From contig CBDFIL010000001.1 of NCBI GenBank assembly GCA_965248075.1, forward strand, positions 310,001-374,000: 64,000 bases of DNA. The letters are read 5' to 3'. Source of the stretch: VXNE01 sp965248075 (GTDB taxonomy: Bacteria; Pseudomonadota; Gammaproteobacteria; Pseudomonadales; Azotimanducaceae). Position 1 is the first letter of the stretch. The number at the start of each line of letters is the position of its first letter. A program made the translations under genes and the position numbers. Shown here in pieces: positions 32,393 to 40,148 of this stretch. The notes beneath the pieces were generated by a model. That model was not told the DNA's origin, did no database searches, and worked only from the letters and a program-made list of their open reading frames with translations.

Positions 32393-34723
32393 CTAGAACA
32401 CGTAGCCCATCGTCACGCCAACGCTCCGCGGATGCGTTACGTACATGCCGTCCGTGCCGAACGCCTCGGGTCCGGGGAAGACCGCGCGCACGAAGTTGAC
32501 ATCGTCCGAGATGTTCTCGACGAAGACGCTCACGCTGAACCCGCTGGCCTCGTTCTCGTAGCGCAGCCGCGCCGACCAGCTCCAGAAGTCCCCTCCAAAG
32601 TTACCCGATCGCCCCGTGCTGTCGACGGGACGCGGGCCGTGATAGAACCACTCCAGTTGCGGCGCCAGAACACCCGAAGCCCCCAACGCAAGCTCGTACC
32701 GGATCGACCCGCTGAAATCGCTCTCGTCCGAGTGCGCCAGCCGATTGCCCGTGTTGTCCTCCAGCGCCCCCGGAATATACTTCTCGATCTCGTTATCGGA
32801 ATACCCGTAACTCAACCTGACCTCCAGGTTGTCGACCGGACGGGCCACCGCTTCTATCTCGAAACCCCGGAACATCATTTCCGGAATGTTCGATCCCTGG
32901 AAGGTGTACTGCAACTCGCCCAGGACCTGCCCGCCTTCCTCCGGCAGAAAGTCGAAGAACTGGAAGTCCGTGTAGTCGAAGTAATAGACGGACGCGTTCA
33001 GCCGCAGGCGTCCGTCGAACAACGAACTCTTGATGCCCGTTTCCCAGGCGAGGACCAATTCCGGATCCAGTTCCTTGTACGGCCCGAACATCGCGAACAC
33101 GGCGCCTCTGTAGCCTTGACTTACACTCCCGTACCACAGGACACCGTCCTGGAGTGCGTATTCCACCGCCAGGCGCCATGTCACTTCACTGGAAGAGAGG
33201 TCGCCGTCCGTCAGCTCCGCGAACCCGAAGTCATCGTGCAGCGACAGATCACCCCCCGACAACTCCGACGTCTTCGGGAAATACGTGAATGCCGCATGGT
33301 TTCTCTGGGCCTCGACGTCATCGCTGGTGTATCGTATCGCGTGGGTAGTGGTCAGCCTCTCGGTCCAGGCATACGTGGTATGCGCGAAGGCGGCCCAGCT
33401 CGAGAGCTCCTGCTCCGCCAGGTATCGCTCGCCCCAGCCGGTTCCCGCCGGGAACGTAACCGGATCGAACAGCCGATAGAAATCCGTATACTCGAACGCC
33501 GCCCGCCAGTCCGCCGACTGATCGAGGAAATAGCCGCCGACGATCCATTGAAACGGTGACGCGTCGGTGGACGTCAACCGAAGCTCCTGGGTGACCGTGC
33601 GGTGGTCTCCATACTCGTACCCGTGCCAGATCGCTGCCGCCGTCGAGTCCCAGTCACTGATATCCACGAGTTCGAGATCGGTGTAGCCGGTTACGGACGT
33701 GAGCGCCACGCTGCCCAGATCCCAGTCTATCGACAGCGTGTATATGGAGGTATCGATCTCCGCCTTCATCTCGTCGTTCGTGAAACTCAGGTTGATCTTG
33801 CGCTGACCGCTTTCCGGCCCCGGGTTGTACAAGAGCGCGGAATCTATTCCGGCGCCAGCCGCAAAGCCTCCGTAGTAGTGCGGATTCGGCGTTCTGTTGA
33901 CAAGATAGGCCGGGCCGGAGTCGTCTCTCCCGAGTTGCGCCTTGAAGCGGACCGAGACAGCGTCGCTGGGAGCCATGTCCACGACCGCCCGAACGGTGCG
34001 CGTATCTACCCAGGGGCCGTCCTCACCGGTGTGGATGTTCTCCAGGAACCCGTCGTCCTCCTCGATCACGCCCGCGATACGCACGCCCAAGCTGTCGGAC
34101 ACCGGTCCCCCGATCGCCGCCTCTACCCGGCGTCTGTCGAATCTTCCCAAGGTGGCACGTGCATAGCCATCGACCTCGTCCCCCGGCCCGGCACTGATGA
34201 ACTGCAGCGCGCCCGCGGTCGAGTTGCGGCCGAACAGCGTGCCCTGGGGTCCGCGAAGCACCTCCACCCGCTCCAGGTCGAACATGGCGAAGGAATTGAA
34301 CCAGTAGCTGTCCAGGAGAACTTCGTCGGCGTAAACCGCCGCGGTCTGCCCATCCATGAAGGAGTAGTTGGCGCTGGTGATGCCGCGAATCGTGATCACC
34401 TGGGCGCCCTGCTCGCCGTAACCCGACACGATGTTAAGGTTCGGCGCGACATCGCCGAGCTGCTTCGACCCCTCGAGGCCGTAGTCCCACAGGTCATCGG
34501 CGCCGAGCACGGTGATCGAGATCGGCACGTCCTGGGCACTCTGCGAGCGCCTCTCGGCGGTCACCAGGATCTCTTCGATGAGCACTTCGGCGTCCGCCCC
34601 GGCCGATGCATCGTCCTCCGCCGCAGCCGGACCACTGATCAGGAAGACCGCCGCCACAGCCGCACCGAGCCTGGCGAGGACCGAGCCCCACGCGTCACCG
34701 GCTCTCGTTCTCCTGTCCTGCAT
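32393..34723 (-). CDS. TonB-dependent receptor 2
   Basis: A 776-residue outer-membrane receptor. A signal peptide ending near GPAAAEDDA is followed by the TonB box region VLIEEILVTAERRSQSAQDVPISI. The plug continues through VAPNLNIVSGYGEQGAQVITIRGI and RVEVLRGPQGTLFGRNSTAGALQFI, and the barrel ends in SVGVTMGYVF. This class is abundant in sphingomonads and marine gammaproteobacteria, often taking up non-siderophore organic compounds. AGGAGGGAG precedes the ATG. It lies between the PhyH/SnoaL genes and a serine hydrolase on the same strand, consistent with uptake of their substrate. Confidence 0.92.
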   Translation of the reverse strand: MQDRRTRAGDAWGSVLARLGAAVAAVFLISGPAAAEDDASAGADAEVLIEEILVTAERRSQSAQDVPISITVLGADDLWDYGLEGSKQLGDVAPNLNIVSGYGEQGAQVITIRGITSANYSFMDGQTAAVYADEVLLDSYWFNSFAMFDLERVEVLRGPQGTLFGRNSTAGALQFISAGPGDEVDGYARATLGRFDRRRVEAAIGGPVSDSLGVRIAGVIEEDDGFLENIHTGEDGPWVDTRTVRAVVDMAPSDAVSVRFKAQLGRDDSGPAYLVNRTPNPHYYGGFAAGAGIDSALLYNPGPESGQRKINLSFTNDEMKAEIDTSIYTLSIDWDLGSVALTSVTGYTDLELVDISDWDSTAAAIWHGYEYGDHRTVTQELRLTSTDASPFQWIVGGYFLDQSADWRAAFEYTDFYRLFDPVTFPAGTGWGERYLAEQELSSWAAFAHTTYAWTERLTTTHAIRYTSDDVEAQRNHAAFTYFPKTSELSGGDLSLHDDFGFAELTDGDLSSSEVTWRLAVEYALQDGVLWYGSVSQGYRGAVFAMFGPYKELDPELVLAWETGIKSSLFDGRLRLNASVYYFDYTDFQFFDFLPEEGGQVLGELQYTFQGSNIPEMMFRGFEIEAVARPVDNLEVRLSYGYSDNEIEKYIPGALEDNTGNRLAHSDESDFSGSIRYELALGASGVLAPQLEWFYHGPRPVDSTGRSGNFGGDFWSWSARLRYENEASGFSVSVFVENISDDVNFVRAVFPGPEAFGTDGMYVTHPRSVGVTMGYVF

Positions 34724-34876
34724 GAACTCCCTCCTGTCAGCCGACAGTGCTTTGCGGTGGCCTACTATACGGTCATCAGTGGCTAAAGGACACGCGGTCA
34801 GCCCAGTGACCCTGGATCGCCACCTCGCGGTGGCGGTACGGTCCCTCGCGCGCGAGCTTCACCGGCCGTACCGGCC

Positions 34877-35302
34877 TCATCTGACGCGCACGCGGCGGAA
34901 CTTCCACTCGCCGTTCTGCTTGACGTAATCCTCGTGGTACCGCGCGGCCGTGCCCGGCCAGTTGCTCTGCGTCGTTCCGTCGCTCTGGGTCACGGCCGCG
35001 ATGAGGTACCAGACGCCGTGTGCGCGATCCCCGTCGACCTCGATCAGAGGGTTGGCAACGATGTGCTGTGCCCCGGCGATCACTTTCGGGAACCCGGCAA
35101 AGAGCGCTCGAATCGCTTCCCGGCCCTCGGCGTTGCCGACTCCTTCCCCGTTCCAGGTACCGTCTTCCGTAAACAAGGACGCCATGGCGTCCGCATCGTA
35201 GTCGTCGTGGTCACAGATCTCGCAGTACCGGGCCTTGAGCCGCTTGATGGCTTCGATGTCTTCGAGGCGGGTGATTCGTTTCTGAAGCTCTTCCAATTCC
35301 AT
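34877..35302 (-). CDS. SnoaL-like/NTF2-fold protein, cassette copy 1
   Basis: A 141-residue protein of the SnoaL-like (NTF2 fold) type. It starts ITRLEDIEAIKRLKARYCEICDHDDYDADAMASLFTEDGTW, the typical helix-cone opening with YDADAMASLFTEDG. The pocket strand HIVANPLIEVDGDRAHGVWYLIAAV follows, and it ends YVKQNGEWKFRRVRV. Relatives are dehydratases, isomerases or hydroxylases of polyketides and steroids. A close paralogue lies at 43198. It sits 46 bp downstream of PhyH 2. GAGAGGAACC precedes the ATG, as in the paralogue. Confidence 0.88.
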   Translation of the reverse strand: MELEELQKRITRLEDIEAIKRLKARYCEICDHDDYDADAMASLFTEDGTWNGEGVGNAEGREAIRALFAGFPKVIAGAQHIVANPLIEVDGDRAHGVWYLIAAVTQSDGTTQSNWPGTAARYHEDYVKQNGEWKFRRVRVR

Positions 35303-35348
35303 CCGACGGTTCCTCTCGTGTGCCAGTGTTTGCGCTTCGGGCTAGACC

Positions 35349-36260
35349 CTATGCATACGGGTCGAAGAGGGGGGTGACACCATCTTCCCGTCGCTCGATA
35401 TCGCGGTACTCGCCTCGCGAGAGCCCGAGCACGCGTCTGAGCTCCGGATGACGATCGAGCAGCTCGGGCGATAGCCGCGGCGAGTTTGGAATGTAACTGC
35501 TGGCGTTGCGGCCCTGGATGTAGGGCCGGGTGTAGTTCTGATTCAGCGAGATTCGCAGCCCCGGGCGCGTGCGCGCCAAAGCGGAGTGAAACGTTCCCCC
35601 CTGCCAGATCACCACCGAGCCGGCCTTCGCCTCGAGGCGCACGAGCGGATAGGGCGTGTTGGCGACGTCCGTGTCGTGGGGCAGGACCCTGTGGCCGAAG
35701 TGCTGGCTGGCGGGGACGAAAACGGTTGGGCCGTCAGCTTCGCCGGCCTGGTCGGTGCAGATCCACGTACAGTTCAACCGATGGCAGATCTGACCGGCGC
35801 CCATCGGGATGCCTTCCACGTCCTGGTCGACGTGCAGCGGCAGATTGTGGAAGAGTGCGGAATCGTCGTCAGGGGCTTCGGCGGTCGGGCCCTTCAGGAT
35901 GATCAGCATGTTCCTGAGCACCGCGCCCTGGCCCAGCATCAGCCGGACCAGCGCCTGCTTCGCCGGGTTGGTCGCCGCCTCGATGAACACTTCGTCCTCG
36001 TCGAAAAACGGATCGTGGAAGGCCGCGGTGATCCTCGAGGTTCGAAAATCGATCGAGACGTCGTTCCTTGTCTCGTAGGCGGCCACCATCGCGTCGCGCA
36101 GTCGTTCGTTCCACGCATCGGTGACCCCGAGGGTCCCGGGTGAGACGACGGTGAAGCCGTAGGTCATCAACTCCACGGCGTTTTGGGCGAGTCCGTAGCG
36201 CTCGATGTCGGACATGATCGAATCGAGGCTCGGCATCGCTTTCCGCTCTGCTATGTTCAT
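35349..36260 (-). CDS. Phytanoyl-CoA dioxygenase family protein 2, cassette copy 1
   Basis: A 303-residue Fe(II)/2-oxoglutarate oxygenase. The iron ligands are H143 and D145 in LPLHVDQ and H225 in GGTFHSALARTRPGLRI, whose Arg should bind 2-oxoglutarate. The RLNCTWICTD strand and VPASQHFGH are PhyH-like. I chose the second ATG because GAGGG then sits six bases away, exactly as in the paralogue at 43677. About four residues in five match that paralogue by eye. It is co-directional with PhyH 3 (94 bp upstream) and SnoaL 1 (46 bp downstream). Confidence 0.92.
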   Translation of the reverse strand: MNIAERKAMPSLDSIMSDIERYGLAQNAVELMTYGFTVVSPGTLGVTDAWNERLRDAMVAAYETRNDVSIDFRTSRITAAFHDPFFDEDEVFIEAATNPAKQALVRLMLGQGAVLRNMLIILKGPTAEAPDDDSALFHNLPLHVDQDVEGIPMGAGQICHRLNCTWICTDQAGEADGPTVFVPASQHFGHRVLPHDTDVANTPYPLVRLEAKAGSVVIWQGGTFHSALARTRPGLRISLNQNYTRPYIQGRNASSYIPNSPRLSPELLDRHPELRRVLGLSRGEYRDIERREDGVTPLFDPYA

Positions 36261-36353
36261 CATCGTCCCTCTCTGATCTGGAGATGAAAGCCGGCCGATA
36301 CTCGGGCGCCCGCCGCGCGGTCGAGATGCAGCTCGACGGGCGGACGGGTGTCT

Positions 36354-37385
36354 CTAGAAGAAGTGGGAAGGCTCGAGATACGCCGGCCGGGGACCCTCGG
36401 GCCCAAAGCCGGACATGTCGTCCGCGCCGACGAAGAGCGCAAACTGCCTGTTGCGGCGATCGAGTACCTCCTTCGGTACGGCACGCTGGTATGCCTCGAC
36501 CGTCTTGAGAGAGCGATTGAAGAAGGTCGTGTTCATGGTGAGCCGCAGCCCGTTCGTCAGCTTGGGGTAGGCGCCGCCATGCCACGTCGCACCCTTCCAG
36601 AAGATGAGCGAGCCCGCGGGCGCCTCCACCGGGACCATGTCCTTCAGGCCCTCACCCGGATAAGGCAGCCGACCGAGCCTGTGGCTGCCCGGCACCATCG
36701 CGATCGATCCGTTCTCCTTCGAGTAATCCGTCAGGATATACGCGCTGTTGGTCATGAGATTACCGCCGTCCAGCAGCTTCCCGTCAGGCCAGCGTGGCGA
36801 ATCGGTGTGAAGTGCGTCGTTCAGGAGGTCGGGATCGGCCAGCAGGCCCTGCGCCGCGGCTTCCTCGTAGCCGAGCTGTGCAGCGTCTTTCCACTTGACC
36901 AGCGCGTCGAAGCTCGAGAGACGCCCCTGCCCCTTCAGGGTGTAGTCGACCAACGCCCCCAGGACCGGATTCTCGATCCACTCTTCGAACACCGGATCTT
37001 CGAGCAGAAGATATAACATCCCGAAGAAACCCGGGCTGGACAGGTAGGCTGCCTTCCCGGCGCAGCCATTCTGATCGATGCTGTGCTTTACGCCGGTTCT
37101 CTTTTCCGCCACTCGAAGCAGGGCATCCCGAACGCGCGCGGTGAACTCGGGTGGCGCCACGAGTTCCGGAGGGATGACCGTGTATCCACGGACCTCGATC
37201 TCGAGAAGGTAAGGCTCCAGGCCCAGCTCCCGGATCCGCACCAGATGAGCGTCCCCGGCATCCAGGGCCCCGGGCGTGGTGAGGTACATCCCGGGGCGAT
37301 TGTCGACCACCTTGAGGTCTGCTGGCTCGGGCGGTGCGGGCGGACGTACTATCGGTTTCGCCGTCGCCTTTTCTGACTGGCTCAT
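36354..37385 (-). CDS. Phytanoyl-CoA dioxygenase family protein 3
   Basis: A 343-residue member with a 50-residue proline-rich N-terminal extension (PPAPPEPADL). The iron triad is H193 and D195 in ALHTDSPRW and H269 in ATWHGGAYP. The LTDYSKENGSIAMVPGSHRLGR and VEAPAGSLIFWKG strands closely match PhyH 1 and 4. GAGGTAGAA precedes the ATG. It heads the run PhyH 3, PhyH 2, SnoaL 1. Upstream lies an insertion sequence, whose arrival may have replaced the native promoter. Confidence 0.9.
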   Translation of the reverse strand: MSQSEKATAKPIVRPPAPPEPADLKVVDNRPGMYLTTPGALDAGDAHLVRIRELGLEPYLLEIEVRGYTVIPPELVAPPEFTARVRDALLRVAEKRTGVKHSIDQNGCAGKAAYLSSPGFFGMLYLLLEDPVFEEWIENPVLGALVDYTLKGQGRLSSFDALVKWKDAAQLGYEEAAAQGLLADPDLLNDALHTDSPRWPDGKLLDGGNLMTNSAYILTDYSKENGSIAMVPGSHRLGRLPYPGEGLKDMVPVEAPAGSLIFWKGATWHGGAYPKLTNGLRLTMNTTFFNRSLKTVEAYQRAVPKEVLDRRNRQFALFVGADDMSGFGPEGPRPAYLEPSHFF

Positions 37386-37553
37386 TTCTACCTCACTTGG
37401 CGACCAACGGGCGTCGACCCACCTTACGCCCCGTCATCGGTGAGCGTCAAGGATCAGAGTTGTCCAACGCTATGTGAGCCTGAAGGGGCAGCGCGTTTCC
37501 AACGCTAAGTGAGCCTGAAGCGTTCGGTTCGGACGATCATTGGGAGGATGATC

Positions 37554-38810
37554 GTGACGCTGCAGACCGAACGGCTCCAGACCGTGGAGCAGATCAGGGG
37601 CTTTCTCGACGGCAACGGGGAAGTGGGTTTCGCGCCGCTGGACCGGGACGAGGCGTACGGGTTCGTGCGTCGGACTCTGGTGCGCCTGGACTACGATGCG
37701 CTGGGCCGCGCGGGCAAGGGCACGGTACGCGAGTTCCTCGGCAAGGCGACGGGTCTGTCGCGCGCGCAGGTGACCCGCCTGATCGGCCAGTACCGGGCGA
37801 CGGGCCGGGTCGAGGACCGCCGCGCGGCGAACAGCGGCCGGTCGTTCAAGCGGGTGTACACGGCGGCGGACATCCGCCTGCTGGCCGAGGCCGACGAGAT
37901 CGGCGGCCAGCTCTGCGGTCCCGCGGCGTGCGAGGTGCTGCGCCGCGAGTACGAGGTGTTCGGCGATGCGCGCTTCGAGCGGTTGTCGGGGCTGTCCCCG
38001 TCGCACCTGTATAACCTGCGCCGGTCGAAGACCTACCGCGCGCGGCGCACGACCGTCGACCACACGCGGCCGACCACGGTGCGTATCGGCGAGCGCCGGC
38101 GGCCGGAGCCCGCTGGCAAGCCCGGCTACGTGCGCGTGGACACGGTGCACCAGGGCGACCGCAACGGCGTGAAGGGCGTCTACGACATCAACCTGGTCGA
38201 CGAGGTGACGCAGTTCGAGCATGTCGGCGCCGTGGCGGGGATCGCGGAGACGTTCCTCGTCCCGGTGCTGGAGGAGATGCTCGTCACCTTGCCGTTCGTC
38301 GTCCTCGGCTTCCACGCCGACAACGGCTCCGAGTACGTCAACCGCCAGGTCGCCGCGATGCTCAACAAGCTGCACGTGCCGGACTTCACGAAGTCGCGGG
38401 CGCGGCGCTCCAACGACAACGCCCTGGTCGAGGGCAAGAACGCCAGCGTGGTGCGCAAGTGGCTCGGCCACGACCACATCCCGCAGCGCTTCGCGCCCGA
38501 GGTCAACGCCTTCACCCAGGACGTGCTGACGCCGTACCTGAACTACCACCATCCCTGCCTGTTCGCCACCGAGGTCCGCGACGCCAAGGGCAAGGTGCGC
38601 CGCCGCTACCGGCGCCAGGACGTCGCGACGCCCTACGAGAAGCTCAAGTCGCTGCCAGACGCGGCGCGCTTCCTGAAGCCCGGCACGACCTTCGCCGACC
38701 TCGACGTGGTCGCCCACGCGATGTCTGATCTCGACGCGAACCGCCGCGCGAACCGCGCCCGGGACGAGCTGTTCCGGACCATCGGCCGCGCCGTTGCCAC
38801 TGCGGCGTGA
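37554..38810 (+). CDS. DDE integrase-core transposase
   Basis: A 418-residue transposase. The N-terminal two-thirds of the DNA-binding part is helical, with FLGKATGLSRAQVTRLIGQYR as a likely helix-turn-helix. The rve catalytic core follows: VRVDTVHQGD (first Asp), LGFHADNGSEYVN (second Asp) and SNDNALVEGKN (Glu). The start is GTG at 37554, with GGGAGG six bases upstream. It belongs to the retroviral-integrase-like transposases (IS481/IS3-related group); the exact IS family is not determined. The frame is intact, so the element may be functional. Confidence 0.9.
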   Translation: MTLQTERLQTVEQIRGFLDGNGEVGFAPLDRDEAYGFVRRTLVRLDYDALGRAGKGTVREFLGKATGLSRAQVTRLIGQYRATGRVEDRRAANSGRSFKRVYTAADIRLLAEADEIGGQLCGPAACEVLRREYEVFGDARFERLSGLSPSHLYNLRRSKTYRARRTTVDHTRPTTVRIGERRRPEPAGKPGYVRVDTVHQGDRNGVKGVYDINLVDEVTQFEHVGAVAGIAETFLVPVLEEMLVTLPFVVLGFHADNGSEYVNRQVAAMLNKLHVPDFTKSRARRSNDNALVEGKNASVVRKWLGHDHIPQRFAPEVNAFTQDVLTPYLNYHHPCLFATEVRDAKGKVRRRYRRQDVATPYEKLKSLPDAARFLKPGTTFADLDVVAHAMSDLDANRRANRARDELFRTIGRAVATAA

Positions 38811-38841
38811 GCCGGGCCTGGCGCCGTACCTGAACCGCACG

Positions 38842-38976
38842 CCGGGGGCCAGCCCCCGGACCCCCGCCCTCGCCGGGAGGCAGGGATCGGCGGTCTCGGG
38901 ATGTCGGTCTGGGCAAGGAGCGCGGAAACGACTGGCAGCATCGCCCGGTCAGGCTGCGGCGACCGCCGATCCCTGC
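38842..38976. other. Structured non-coding tail of the integrase-type IS
   Basis: Just after the transposase stop is a hairpin CCGGGGG-CCAG-CCCCCGG (38842-38859). Beyond it is a perfect 16-bp inverted repeat, arms 38880-38895 (GCAGGGATCGGCGGTC) and 38961-38976, with 65 bp between. No protein-coding signal is visible up to the right end of the element, and the remaining stretch to 39344 shows nothing further. It may terminate transcription, encode a structured RNA or be a nested relic. Confidence 0.6.
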
Positions 38977-39344
38977 CCATCAGGGTAATCTCGCCAAGGC
39001 GCGTCAAGGGTCCGCTACGCCGACCGCGACGCTTCGATGCCGTGCCTTGACCCGACGCCTGCCGCCGCCCAACACGACCTGCCAGCCCGACCGCCGTGCA
39101 CGCGTCGCGATCGCCCTTGACCCGCCGCCAACGCCCTCAGCTCCCCAGATGCCCCTGACAACGCGAGTTGCCCCCCGCTCTTCCCGGCACCTACGATGCC
39201 TGCAACATCACGTCCGAACCAGCACCGCGCTCATATGCGAGGACGGCCTGTTCAGGCTCATGTTCTCATTGGAAAACGCTGGATCGCGCCCCAGCGGGTC
39301 GCGGCTGATGCAATGGTTGTGGGAATAGGCGGTGTCAACGTTAG

Positions 39345-40056
39345 CTACCGCCCCATATCGTAGACGAATTCCAGGCCAATGGTGCGGCAGATGAGGTCGG
39401 CGGCGGCGACCGACGTCGACCCGTCGGGGTCGACTCGCACGAGGCTCGTTCCTAGCGCGCCTTCGAGTACGGGAGCGGTTCGAGCAGATGGAGCGAGGCT
39501 TCCTGCGTGACGGCGGCGAGCGCGGCGAGGGCCTCTGCGGGGGCCGCCTCCGGAAACCACTCTCCCACGAAGCCGTCGGTGATCCAGATCTCGCTCATCT
39601 CGCGCCGGTCGCCGGTGGTCGTCTGGTAGGCGGTGAAGAGCTTCCAGCGAGGCCGTCGGCGAGGTTGGAGAGTGCCTGGCCAGCGGCCTCCATGCACCAA
39701 GGCCTCGGCCGCTGAGAGCTTCGACCCCGGCGCCTCCATCTCCGCCATCGAGCTTCCCGCCGCCTCGAGGCCGTCGGCGAGGTTGGAGAGTGCCTGGCCA
39801 GCGGCCTCCATGCACCAAGGCCTCGGCCGCTGAGAGCTTCGACCCCGGCGCCTCCATCTCCGCCATCGATTCGCTCGCGGTCAGGAGCAGGTCCCGACCG
39901 AGCGGCCCGGTCGTCTGGCGCCACGCGCCGAGTACGTTCACCCCCACGTCCTCGAACGCCCGAATCGCGCTGCCGCCGTACACCTCGACGAACTTGGCGA
40001 AGGTGGCGGGCCGTCGCATTGCCCAGCATGTGCTCGGCTTCCATGATGATCGGCAT
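39345..40056 (-). pseudogene. Degenerate gene, possibly NIPSNAP-like, with frameshifts and an internal duplication
   Basis: A start with a good ribosome site (GAGGAGGA before ATG at 40056) reads MPIIMEAEHMLGN. The frame then shifts, and protein-like sequence continues as FAKFVEVYGGSAIRAFEDVG and VLGAWRQTTGPLGRDLLLTA in a second frame. Further on, KLFTAYQTTTGDRREMSEIW and TDGFVGEWFPEAAPAEALA appear in a third. The pattern resembles a NIPSNAP-type dimeric alpha/beta-barrel protein, but the assignment is weak. A 103-bp segment repeated at a 118-bp offset in the middle breaks the frame. The gene cannot give its original product. Confidence 0.6.
39649..39869. repeat. 103-bp direct repeat inside the degenerate gene
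   Basis: The segment 39649-39751 is repeated exactly at 39767-39869, with 15 unique bases between. The 118-bp offset is not a multiple of three, so the duplication itself shifts the frame. Exact identity suggests a recent event, or an assembly artefact. Confidence 0.9.
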
Positions 40057-40148
40057 CGTCTCGCTTCCTCCTCGCAGCCAGCGGGGCGTTCCCACCCCGC
40101 CCCTCCTGTACCCTGGGCGCGAACCTCTCCCGAGTAGCCTCGGTCGAA

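Larger units (their letters stand above)
37463..39273 (+). mobile_element. Integrase-type (rve DDE) insertion sequence
   Basis: The left end carries two direct copies of a 23-bp box, TCCAACGCTA(T/A)GTGAGCCTGAAG, at 37463-37485 and 37498-37520. The right end has the inverted counterpart TTCAGGCTCA...TTGGA (39251-39273), whose reverse complement matches the box at its TCCAA and TGAGCCTGAA ends. Between them are one transposase gene and 440 bp of non-coding DNA with inverted repeats. The exact outer borders and target duplication were not found. The doubled left box may be tandem transposase-binding sites. Confidence 0.75.
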
